Below, piece after piece: positions 1-7,572 of a DNA stretch of 10,702 nucleotides. This stretch comes from Nitrospinota bacterium (GTDB lineage Bacteria; Nitrospinota; Nitrospinia; Nitrospinales; VA-1). The notes under the pieces are model-generated. The model had not been told where the DNA came from, did not search any database, and worked only from the letters and a program-made list of their open reading frames with translations. The position numbers were made by a program, and so were the translations under genes. The DNA lies in assembly GCA_022567815.1 (NCBI GenBank), contig JADFGI010000071.1, positions 1 to 10,702 of the forward strand. The letters run 5' to 3'. Position 1 is the stretch's first letter. Every line of letters starts with the position of its first letter.

Positions 1-172
1 TCTCCCACGGCATCTGCAACGGAGAGAAGATGGGCTCGCGCCGGTGGGTGATGCACTTCACGCGAAAGATGGGGTTCCACTTGACGTCGCCGGAAATCTG
101 GTTGAACTCGCCGAAGGGGCCCTCGTCCGCCGTCCAGCCGATGGGCAGAAGCTCGCCTTCCAGCACGAGCTC
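1..172 (-). other. UbiD-family decarboxylase fragment fused in frame to metH
   Basis: The last ~57 codons of the open metH frame read ELVLEGELLP, then EGPFGEF (from codon 1183, bases 107-124), then NPIFRVKCITHRREPIF. This is the conserved core of UbiD-type prenylated-flavin (de)carboxylases. The EGPFGE motif holds two of the three catalytic acid/base residues of that family (the Glu pair). Nothing like this occurs in the MetH activation domain. The fragment has neither the N-terminal half nor the C-terminus of a UbiD protein (family length about 450-500 residues); whatever follows lies beyond the left edge. GC here is about 60-65 percent, against about 45-52 percent in the adjoining metH bases. 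It is therefore either a join of two unrelated sequences in the assembly or a real recombination. The UbiD identity is sure; the biological reality of the fusion is not. Confidence 0.82.
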
Positions 173-3100
173 CCAAATGATCTTGTTGTTGATCAAATCC
201 ACGATGGCAGGATATCCCGGACTGTACCTCTGCCCGTACCTGCCTTTTTTTTGTCCCACACGCTGGCGCAGAAGATTATGAATGTATTCCGCGAGATCTT
301 CCGCCACCCGGTCACATAATCCTTGCAAATAAAGGGCGGATTCGGAATCATTTTGCCTTTTAAATTCCGCGATGGCAGGCTCCGCGCCGAGGCCCGCCGT
401 GGTGATTTGCAATCCGATGACGTCCATCTGCCCCGACGATTTGGGATGAAAATATTGGGCAATGGAAAATTTATCCTTTCTTCCCTTGCCAATACAGACG
501 GTAAAATTAAACCGCGCCACCTCTTTTTCAGTGTCCGCAGGATCGTACACAATCACCTCGTCGCCCTCCGACTGAGCCGGAAGAAGGCCAAATCGGGCAC
601 TAGGAACGACCCATTGATTGGCTTCTGCATTTTCAATCCATTTCTCTTTTAATGCCTTGAGTTGTTCCAGGCTGATGCCCTTTTGCTCCCAGGAAGATTT
701 TTTGCCAAATTTCCAATTCAGGGAATACAAACTTTTCTCATCCAGATTCGGACTCAACTTGCTCAGTTTAAATTCCACTCTATGGATGCCAAACTCATCG
801 AGAGAAACATCGTGTTTATTGAAACTCACTTTCCGGCGCGGAAGCGATTCCAGCAATTTATCATGACTTGCTTGCAGGCCCTTGGCCCGCTCATATTCAC
901 GCACCAGTTTTTCTTTATTTTCCTTGAACAAAGAATTGCGGTTGGCCTTATCCTGCAGGGCATTCATGACATTCACACCATCCATTCCGCTTTCGCAGTA
1001 AAAAACATTGTCGAGAATGTGGCTGGTATCGGATTGCCCGTGCATGGCCACAAATCCGGCATGGCGGCTGTTAACCGGCGCGCCGCCAATGAGAATGGGG
1101 ATCGGCGTTTCTTTCAACATGCGGGCGACGGTGATCATATGATTAGAGGTTTGCACCAGCAATGCACTCATGCCGATGGCATCGGCTTTCTCCTTTTTGG
1201 CCGTCTCAATAAACCGCTCCAGCGGAACCTGCACCCCCAGGTCGATCACCTTATAGCCATAGTTTTCCAATAATGTCGCGGCCAGGTCCTTGCCGATGCT
1301 GTGCACATCCTGATACACCGTGCCGATCACTATCACACCTTTGTATTCCAGGACCCCACCATCTAAAGCGCCCGTTTTCATGCGCATATACCATTCCAGA
1401 AACCCCATGACATTGCGCATCACATCTGCACTTTTCAACAGATGCGGGAGGCTCACTTCGCCGCGCCCAAACGCATCGCCCAGTTGGCGCATGGTCTTCA
1501 TGAGATACCCGCTGATAAATTCCAGCGGTTCGTGTTTATCGACAATCTGGGCGGCTTCTTCAACGATGCGGTCATGATACTCATATCGATTCCCGTTTGG
1601 TTCTACCCACCCATCCTCTTTCTGCTTGAACCCGTCCCTGATTTTCTGGCAGATACGGTCTTCCAGCGACAGACCCTGGTAATCGATTTTCTTTTGCACC
1701 TTGCCGGTTTTTTTGGTCACCGCGATCTCTTCGAGTTCCTCAAAGGCTTCCATGTTTCTATGCAGAATGACCTTCCTCGCCAGATCCACATCATGTTGCG
1801 GAAGACTTTCCAGGGGAACGTAATGGTTGGGATTGAGAATGGCGCAGTCCAATCCCGCCTTTTGCGCTTCATCCAGAAACACGCTGGTGAGAACTTTGCG
1901 CATATAAGGTTTCTGTCCCAGACCGTTGGTCAGGTTGCCCACCCCGATGGTTGTTTTAAGATCAGGATGAATCGCTTTGATCCGGGGAAGGCAATGCAGG
2001 GTTTCGGCGCAAAAGTTGAGACCTTCCACCGATTCACTGCCAATCGGGTAGGCGTTCACGTCGATCAATAACTGGTCCGGAGTCACTCCGAATTTTTCTT
2101 TAGCCTGTCGGACAATCTCCTGCGCCAGATCAAATTTTTCCTGCGAAGTCTGACCCGGCCCTTTTGGGCCATTCACCAAAGCAATGTAAACAGGGTGATG
2201 CTCTTGGGTGACCGAAAGCACCGCGTCCTGTTTGCTCACACCCGCGCTGTACTCTTCCAGGCTGATGGAATTGATGATGGGCCGTCCGGGGTACACCTCG
2301 ATCGCTTCTTTCAGGGCTTCCACCGAAAAGGAGTCCAAACACATGGCTCCCTGAAAATCACTGGTGAGCTTATGAATCACCTCCGGTAAAATCTTTTCCG
2401 TTTCCACAATATTGCTGTCCATGCACACATCGATGATATCAATGCCCAAATCTTTCACCTGCCCACGTACCACTTCATCCAGCGGCGAAAGATTGACCCC
2501 ATCTTCAGTCTCTATCGCTTCCCGCACTACTTTGCTGCCGCGCACGTTGAGACGCTCGCCAATGCGTATGAGGCCCTGGGAACTATCGAGAGGGATCGCC
2601 TCCTGGGGACCTGAAATATAAACCCTGGAATCAGGTTGGCGGCGCTTTGGTTCAATTCCCTTGACCCGCTTCTTCAAGGCTTCGATATGCGCCGGGGTGG
2701 TCCCGCAACATCCGCCCACGATGGCAACGCCAAACTCGCGAACAAAAGGTTCCATCGTTTCCGCCATTGCGGTTGGCTCCAGCTTGTAGCGGGTTTCGCC
2801 ATCTTCGGAAACCGGCTGGCCCGCATTGGGCACGATTGAAATCGGGTGATGACAAATCCGGCTCAACTTCTCCACCGTCTGTTGCATTAATTCAGGTCCG
2901 ACATTACAGTTGATGCCAAACACATCGATTCCCATGCCGGCCACCGCCGTATAAGCGGCGTGAATGTCGGTATTGAAAATCTGCATTTTGGAAAATTGAT
3001 CGACCGTAACCTGGGCCATGATGGGTAGGGACTTGTCTTTTTCCGCAAACGCCCGCTTGGCCCCAATGAGGGCGGCTTTCAATTCCAGGATATCCTGCTG

Positions 3101-3670
3101 GGTCTCGAACAATAGAACATCGGCGCCGCCATCGAGCAATCCCACAACCTGCCGACGAAAATTATCGACGATTTGATCGAACGTGGCTTTTTTGAGATTG
3201 GCTTCGGTGCTGGATAATACATAATTGGAAGGACCGATCGACCCCGCCACAAACAACGGCCTGCCGTCGTACTCTGGAAGAGACCGGTAGTTTTCCACCG
3301 CCCGCTGTGCGATTTGCGCCCCGCATACGTTTAAATGATATGTGAGCGCTTCATAATCGCATGCCCGCATATCCAGCTCTTTTGGAATGGCTTCCAGATC
3401 GGAAGTTTCTATATTGGAAAAATCGAATTCCCGCAAACGCAGTGGGCACGCACCGAACGTATTGGTCTCTATGATATCCGCGCCTGCCTGCAAATATTTT
3501 AAATGAATTTCCTGCAAATCTTTTGGACGGGAAAATATCAAAAGATCGGTCAGCATTTTAAACTCAGGTCCGCCAAAAGCCGCGTCGGTCAGATTCAGAT
3601 TCTGCACCATGGTTCCCATGGCGCCATCCAGAATCAACACCTGTTTTTTCAGTTCATTTACAAAAGTCAT
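1..3670 (-). CDS. metH: Cobalamin-dependent methionine synthase, open at left edge and chimeric at its 3' end
   Basis: MetH transfers a methyl group from 5-methyltetrahydrofolate through cobalamin to homocysteine, giving methionine, in the cytoplasm. Reading from the ATG at 3670-3668, the frame stays open to base 2 (1,223 codons). In order: homocysteine-binding barrel, about residues 10-330, with LDGAMGTM near the start and the zinc ligands Cys255 (GINCNVGP) and Cys321/Cys322 (GGCCGTTP); pterin-binding barrel from GERLNVRG (371) to about 640; cobalamin cap and Rossmann domain with the axial His790 in DVHSIGKD, then IGGAPV; and the start of the AdoMet-binding activation domain (from about 960; FGLLPAQSEGDEVIVYD, later RYSPGYPA). 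The MetH signature continues to Trp1166-Glu1167-Leu1168 and then stops. The remaining codons are UbiD-like, so about 70 activation-domain residues expected by comparison with E. coli MetH (1,227 aa) are missing. A weak GGGTG-type ribosome site precedes the start. I saw no frameshift. Confidence 0.93.
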   Translation of the reverse strand, partial: MTFVNELKKQVLILDGAMGTMVQNLNLTDAAFGGPEFKMLTDLLIFSRPKDLQEIHLKYLQAGADIIETNTFGACPLRLREFDFSNIETSDLEAIPKELDMRACDYEALTYHLNVCGAQIAQRAVENYRSLPEYDGRPLFVAGSIGPSNYVLSSTEANLKKATFDQIVDNFRRQVVGLLDGGADVLLFETQQDILELKAALIGAKRAFAEKDKSLPIMAQVTVDQFSKMQIFNTDIHAAYTAVAGMGIDVFGINCNVGPELMQQTVEKLSRICHHPISIVPNAGQPVSEDGETRYKLEPTAMAETMEPFVREFGVAIVGGCCGTTPAHIEALKKRVKGIEPKRRQPDSRVYISGPQEAIPLDSSQGLIRIGERLNVRGSKVVREAIETEDGVNLSPLDEVVRGQVKDLGIDIIDVCMDSNIVETEKILPEVIHKLTSDFQGAMCLDSFSVEALKEAIEVYPGRPIINSISLEEYSAGVSKQDAVLSVTQEHHPVYIALVNGPKGPGQTSQEKFDLAQEIVRQAKEKFGVTPDQLLIDVNAYPIGSESVEGLNFCAETLHCLPRIKAIHPDLKTTIGVGNLTNGLGQKPYMRKVLTSVFLDEAQKAGLDCAILNPNHYVPLESLPQHDVDLARKVILHRNMEAFEELEEIAVTKKTGKVQKKIDYQGLSLEDRICQKIRDGFKQKEDGWVEPNGNRYEYHDRIVEEAAQIVDKHEPLEFISGYLMKTMRQLGDAFGRGEVSLPHLLKSADVMRNVMGFLEWYMRMKTGALDGGVLEYKGVIVIGTVYQDVHSIGKDLAATLLENYGYKVIDLGVQVPLERFIETAKKEKADAIGMSALLVQTSNHMITVARMLKETPIPILIGGAPVNSRHAGFVAMHGQSDTSHILDNVFYCESGMDGVNVMNALQDKANRNSLFKENKEKLVREYERAKGLQASHDKLLESLPRRKVSFNKHDVSLDEFGIHRVEFKLSKLSPNLDEKSLYSLNWKFGKKSSWEQKGISLEQLKALKEKWIENAEANQWVVPSARFGLLPAQSEGDEVIVYDPADTEKEVARFNFTVCIGKGRKDKFSIAQYFHPKSSGQMDVIGLQITTAGLGAEPAIAEFKRQNDSESALYLQGLCDRVAEDLAEYIHNLLRQRVGQKKGRYGQRYSPGYPAIVDLINNKIIWELVLEGELLPIGWTADEGPFGEFNQISGDVKWNPIFRVKCITHRREPIFSPLQMPWE

Positions 3671-3740
3671 CGTCACCCTGTTCACAGATTAATTTTAAGC
3701 CCTACAGGGTAACAGAATATTGTGAAATCAACCAGCGCCA

Positions 3741-3811
3741 GCCAGCGTACCGCTGGCCCCGCTAACGCGGGGAGGAAAAGTGGGCCTAACGCTCGCTTCG
3801 CTCACGAGCCC
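3741..3811. repeat. REP/BIME-like cluster of palindromes between metH and the kinase gene
   Basis: Three adjacent inverted repeats fill this gap: GCCAGCG-TAC-CGCTGGC (3741-3757), CCCCGC-TAAC-GCGGGG (3757-3772), and a longer imperfect one bounded by GGGC (3782-3785) and GCCC (3808-3811) with inner GCTCG/CGAGC (3791-3795, 3805-3809). On the minus strand they follow the kinase stop codon and precede metH, and the last is followed by a short TTTT (3774-3780 region). They could damp read-through or protect the kinase mRNA end, but there is no long U-tract, so I do not call a standard intrinsic terminator. The second palindrome recurs inverted at 3851-3867. Confidence 0.7.
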
Positions 3812-3834
3812 TGAAGAATCTCCTGATGAAAATG

Positions 3835-6279
3835 TCAGTATGAATAATTCTCCTCCCGCGTAGCGGGCGGAGGAAGGGTGACGATAAAGGTGGCTCCTTC
3901 CTGTGGGCAACTTTCCGCGGTTAATTGGCCGCCATGCCTGCGCACGATTTTCTGGCAGATGGCAAGGCCCATGCCAGTGCCTTCGTACTCGCTTCTGCCA
4001 TGCAGGCGTTCAAAAGGTTTAAATATTCGGTCCACATGCTTTGCGTCGAAACCAATTCCCTGATCTTCCACGCGAATTTCATGGAATCCATTTTCCAGAG
4101 ACCGGTGGCTGATTCGGACCACTGGCGGCTTGCCTTTTTTATGAAATTTTAACGCGTTGGATATCAGATTTTGAAAAAGTTGCGACATTTGCACCCGGTC
4201 TGCCTCAATGACCGGCATGGGACCGACCTCAATGATGGGATGGGTCTGCTCAATACGCATCTCAAGCATGGTCAAAACATGGGAGATCACTTCTTTCAGG
4301 TCAACCCGCTGGCGCCAGCTGGATGAAGTGGTTACTTTGGAATATTGCAAGAGATCGTCCACAAATTTCTGCATCTGGTGCGCGGACCGTTGCATGCGTT
4401 CAAGGTAGTCCTTGCCTCGATCATCCAGGTAGGGAGAACAATCTTTTTTCAGCCGCATACCGAAGCCGATAATTTTTCGTATGGGTTCCTGAAGATCGTG
4501 GGAAGCGATGGCGGCAAAATCTCTAAGGTCTTCGTTACTGCGTTCCAGCTCTCTGGTATAACGGTGGAACCTGTTTTTTAACTTTTCATCGTCCAGTTCC
4601 ATTTCCAGCGGTGGATTTTTACCATTCTGTTCTTTGGCTCTTTGTTCAAAATCGACTCCGGGAATAGTGCGCTCCATTTGCCGGTCCTCATTTTTCTGCA
4701 AATCCTGCCGTTGGCGGGGGGAGTCCCATTCAATTGGCTTTTTCTGTTTTTCTTTTCTCTCCAGAACTATCTTCTCAGGCTCCTTTGCCGAACCGGCCTC
4801 CGTATTTCCCTTGCGCGATTTATGGATTTGATTTTCTATTTTTTCCAATAACCCTTCCCGATCACTCAAGGTTTTTTTCGCCAGTTGCAATTGACCCTCC
4901 AACTCAAGCAATTTGTATTCGAGCCGCTCCACAAGCCTGTCTTTTCCCTCCAGTTCCTCCTCCATCCGGTCAATCGATTCTACTTTTTCCTTAAAGTCCT
5001 TTTCCAACAGGTTCAAGTCATCCAGAACATTCGCCAACCGCTGTTCTTTTTCCCACAAAGCGCCTGCCGTCCGGTTCCGGTCCTCTTCGGCTTTTTCTAT
5101 TCGCGTGTCTTTATCCCTGAGACGCTCTTCCGTTTTCACCTTTTCATTTTGAAGCCGATTCAGATTCTCCTGCAACCGATCAAACTCTTCCTCTCCTTTA
5201 CCCTGGCCTTCGGCAAGGGCAACGATCCGATCTTCCTGTTCTTTCAAAGTTTTTTCAACCTTTGAAAATTCTTCTTCAATCTGATCCAACCGGGCTTCTT
5301 TTTCCAATATTTTCAGCCGCATCAGTGCAGTATCCTGTTCCACATCCTGTAACTTCCCACGGCTTTCCTTCAGAGCATTTTCCGTCTCCAATTGTTCCTG
5401 ACCTGTTTTTAAGGTGTGAATCCTGATTGCGCAGGCAGACAAAAACGGCACAATATATCTCATCCGGGATTCGTCATAGCCCCCAGCCCGGTTGGCCAAA
5501 CCCACAACGCCCAACAAGCGGCCTTCATGATAAAACGGAAGCCCCATAAACGATTCAACGGGAGGGTAGCCGCCGGACAACGGTCCTTCACGAAGGTCCG
5601 TGGAAACAAAATTCATGAGCAAGGGTCTACCGCTGTAGAGAACCTGGTCAAGCAATGGAGTCATATTATAGATATCCACCTCTGGAGATTGCGGCGGTTT
5701 CTCATTAGACAATCCCGGAGGTTGGCCCAAAAGAAGGTTCCACGCCAGCCCCGCTTTTTTCTCCAGACAAGGCTTGCCTTCCTGGCTTTGAATGACTTCG
5801 TAAATTACTCCAAACCGGCTTTTGGTGAATGAAAGAAGTGAATCGAGGATTTTTTTATATAAGAAATGCTCATCGTGTTCTGTTATTTCCTCAGAACAAA
5901 TTTGGCCGATACGATCATTGAGTCTCTGCAACTCCAACTTTTTAGCTTTCACTTTTGTGTGGGAAAGACAAAGAACCGCTACCATCCAGATGACAAAAAT
6001 GGCGAATAAACGATTGACAACTCCCATCCACAACTGGTCGCTTGAAAAAGAAAAATAAAACCCCAGCAGGCACAACGCGGACCCACAGATCGCCGCCGTA
6101 ATAATATAACTGCGATTCGTCCACCATAATCCCAGCACGACCACCAGCGCGTATGGAACGCCAATGGCAAGGTCCGGGGACATCACAAGGTCCAGCCCGA
6201 AAGCATCGGCGGCCAACAAAATTCCACCGAGGACCAAGGTGAACCTCCTGCCTTTTTTACTTTCAACAAGTCCAGCCAT
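3835..6279 (-). CDS. Orphan membrane sensor histidine kinase with GAF domain and long coiled coil
   Basis: An 814-residue hybrid-free sensor kinase that should autophosphorylate on His594 and pass the phosphate to an unlinked response regulator. Residues 13-105 hold about four membrane helices with little periplasmic sequence. Residues about 120-290 form a GAF domain (SRFGVIYEV, then GLPFYHEGRLLGVVGLANR at 246-264). Residues about 293-485 are strongly charged heptad-type coiled coil, followed by a polar linker to about 560. The HisKA box is FAAIASHDLQEPIRKI (588-603), of the type often seen in phytochrome-like kinases. The ATPase domain has the N-box NLISNALKF (704-712), DQGIGFD (739-745), FKPFERLHG and GTGMGLAICQKIV (767-779). 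All key residues are present, so the kinase should be active. No receiver domain or regulator gene lies next to it. Its ligand is unknown. The last ten or so residues come from a repeat element. The ATG at 6279 places the first helix sensibly and is preceded by a weak AGGA. Confidence 0.93.
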   Translation of the reverse strand: MAGLVESKKGRRFTLVLGGILLAADAFGLDLVMSPDLAIGVPYALVVVLGLWWTNRSYIITAAICGSALCLLGFYFSFSSDQLWMGVVNRLFAIFVIWMVAVLCLSHTKVKAKKLELQRLNDRIGQICSEEITEHDEHFLYKKILDSLLSFTKSRFGVIYEVIQSQEGKPCLEKKAGLAWNLLLGQPPGLSNEKPPQSPEVDIYNMTPLLDQVLYSGRPLLMNFVSTDLREGPLSGGYPPVESFMGLPFYHEGRLLGVVGLANRAGGYDESRMRYIVPFLSACAIRIHTLKTGQEQLETENALKESRGKLQDVEQDTALMRLKILEKEARLDQIEEEFSKVEKTLKEQEDRIVALAEGQGKGEEEFDRLQENLNRLQNEKVKTEERLRDKDTRIEKAEEDRNRTAGALWEKEQRLANVLDDLNLLEKDFKEKVESIDRMEEELEGKDRLVERLEYKLLELEGQLQLAKKTLSDREGLLEKIENQIHKSRKGNTEAGSAKEPEKIVLERKEKQKKPIEWDSPRQRQDLQKNEDRQMERTIPGVDFEQRAKEQNGKNPPLEMELDDEKLKNRFHRYTRELERSNEDLRDFAAIASHDLQEPIRKIIGFGMRLKKDCSPYLDDRGKDYLERMQRSAHQMQKFVDDLLQYSKVTTSSSWRQRVDLKEVISHVLTMLEMRIEQTHPIIEVGPMPVIEADRVQMSQLFQNLISNALKFHKKGKPPVVRISHRSLENGFHEIRVEDQGIGFDAKHVDRIFKPFERLHGRSEYEGTGMGLAICQKIVRRHGGQLTAESCPQEGATFIVTLPPPATREENYSY
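3851..3873. repeat. Inverted copy of the palindromic element inside the kinase 3' end
   Basis: The plus strand reads TCCTCCCGCGTAGCGGG from 3851. The minus strand of 3757-3776 reads TCCTCCCCGCGTTAGCGGGG, the same sequence with extra bases around the centre. The two copies lie head to head about 75 bases apart and could pair across the gap. This copy lies within the coding sequence and encodes the kinase tail residues PPPATREE, just before the stop at 3835. Confidence 0.65.
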
Positions 6280-6311
6280 GTGGATGAAATCCTGTGTTAT
6301 TGGATCATGTA

Positions 6312-6340
6312 AAAATACAGGCTTATCTTTCTGTTTTCAA
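6312..6340 (-). promoter_or_regulatory. Candidate sigma70-type promoter for the histidine kinase gene
   Basis: On the minus strand TTGAAA (6340-6335) is followed after exactly 17 bases by TATTTT (6317-6312). This would start transcription near 6305, about 25 bases before the kinase ATG. The -35 is a good match to consensus and the -10 is only fair. The surrounding 6280-6400 gap separates two divergent genes and is AT-rich, as expected of a promoter region. I found no equally good plus-strand pair for the dehydrogenase gene; GATAAT and TATACT occur at 6344-6356 without a clear -35. Confidence 0.35.
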
Positions 6341-6400
6341 TTGGATAATATATACTTTCCGTTTCAAACCCAATAGTGTGTTAGGAGTTCCGAAATAATC

Positions 6401-7564
6401 ATGGCAAATATTCTTTTATATTCGGCTGGCCTAAGAAGAGATTCTTGTTTTTATTCGTTGTTCATCATATTGTTTATTTTTTTCTCTGTGGGATCCGTTT
6501 CCTGTAGTGAATCCCGAAAATTGGGGCTTGAACAACTCCACCTGAATGTTCCTAAGGATATTCGGATCAACTTGTTTGCTGTTGATGTTCCGAATGCTCG
6601 GCACATGGCTTTCGATGACCAGGGAATTTTGTTTCTTTCCCAACATCGGACGGGAAAGGTGGTGGCTCTGCCAGATAACAACGGCGATGGAAAATCCGAC
6701 CAAACGATAACCCTTCTAAAAAACCTGCAGGTTCCGCATGGGCTGGCATTCGTGCAACTGGATTCGGGATATTACTTTTATGTGGCGGAGGAACACCAGG
6801 TCATCCGCATGAAGCGCGAAGCCAAACCGTTAACGTATGGAAAACCGGAAGTCATCATCCGGCAAATCCCCGGAGGCGGCCACACTACCCGCACGATAAA
6901 AATCAAGGATCAAAAAATCTATCTCTCGGTCGGGTCATCCTGCAATGTTTGTCTGGAGGGCAACCCAATTCGCGCGGCTGTTTCCCGGTTCAATCTCGAT
7001 GGATCGGGACAAGAGATTGTCGCCGCCGGCCTCAGGAATTCGGTAGGCATCGAATTTTCACCCTACACGGGAGAGTTGTGGGGGGTCAATAATGGACGCG
7101 ACCACCTCGGGGATGATCACCCCAGGGAAGAACTCAACATCATCCGCAAGGGAAATCATTATGGCTGGCCTTACTGCTATGAAGACCAAACCTGGGATGA
7201 GGATTTCGGAAAAACATACGACTGCTCCACGACCGTACCTCCGGCATACACCTTCACCGCCCACATGGCGCCGCTGGGTCTTGCCTTTTATCAAAAGGGG
7301 ACACTGCCGGGACACTATAATGATAGTTTGTTCATTGCGTTTCACGGATCCTGGAACCGGTCCGTCCCTGCCGGGTACAAGGTCGTCCGGGTCAAGCTGA
7401 ACGAACGGGGAGAAATTCTTTCCCACGAAGATTTCATCACCGGCTGGCTGCAACCGGACGGAGGTAAAACGGGCCGCCCCGTGGATCTCGAACAGTCACC
7501 GGACGGCGACCTCTACCTTTCTGATGATTATCTTGGCGTGGTGTACCGGATCATGGGAAAATAA
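6401..7564 (+). CDS. Exported PQQ-dependent sugar (sorbosone/glucose) dehydrogenase-like protein
   Basis: A 387-residue six-bladed beta-propeller of the glucose/sorbosone dehydrogenase family, which oxidises sugars or similar alcohols with pyrroloquinoline quinone in the periplasm. The N-terminus has a basic stretch, a hydrophobic helix (about 18-31) and SVSC, which fits export; it is a poor lipobox (Ser at -3), so lipid attachment is uncertain. Family marks: His113 in VPHGLAF (the position of the catalytic base in soluble glucose dehydrogenase), GGGHTTRTI (158-166), GLRNSVGIEF (210-219; Arg-Asn pair that contacts PQQ in the family), NNGRDHLGDDHPREELNII (230-248), YGWPYCY (254-260) and a terminal SPDGDLYLSDD. 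DNNGDGKSD (92-100) resembles a calcium loop. Cys181/184 and Cys259/275 could form disulphides. AGGAG at 6383-6387 is a plausible but rather distant ribosome site. No PQQ synthesis genes are in view, so the true substrate and cofactor are inferred. Confidence 0.88.
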   Translation: MANILLYSAGLRRDSCFYSLFIILFIFFSVGSVSCSESRKLGLEQLHLNVPKDIRINLFAVDVPNARHMAFDDQGILFLSQHRTGKVVALPDNNGDGKSDQTITLLKNLQVPHGLAFVQLDSGYYFYVAEEHQVIRMKREAKPLTYGKPEVIIRQIPGGGHTTRTIKIKDQKIYLSVGSSCNVCLEGNPIRAAVSRFNLDGSGQEIVAAGLRNSVGIEFSPYTGELWGVNNGRDHLGDDHPREELNIIRKGNHYGWPYCYEDQTWDEDFGKTYDCSTTVPPAYTFTAHMAPLGLAFYQKGTLPGHYNDSLFIAFHGSWNRSVPAGYKVVRVKLNERGEILSHEDFITGWLQPDGGKTGRPVDLEQSPDGDLYLSDDYLGVVYRIMGK

Positions 7565-7572
7565 GCAGGCCA

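Noticed and set aside
662..2071. Long plus-strand open frames at 662-1273 and 1442-2071
   Set aside because: They lie antisense to the unmistakable metH frame, look like low-complexity shadow translations and have no family marks.
3671..3740. Possible cobalamin, SAM or SAH riboswitch before metH
   Set aside because: The leader is short and shows only a small CCCTACAGGG palindrome (3700-3709); none of the known riboswitch cores is visible.
3728..3910. A 60-residue minus-strand frame overlapping the kinase 3' end
   Set aside because: It is a translation of the palindromic repeats in a different frame from the kinase, with no supporting start signal.
5416..5832. A 138-residue plus-strand frame within the kinase gene
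   Set aside because: It is antisense to the GAF domain coding region and has no motif of its own.
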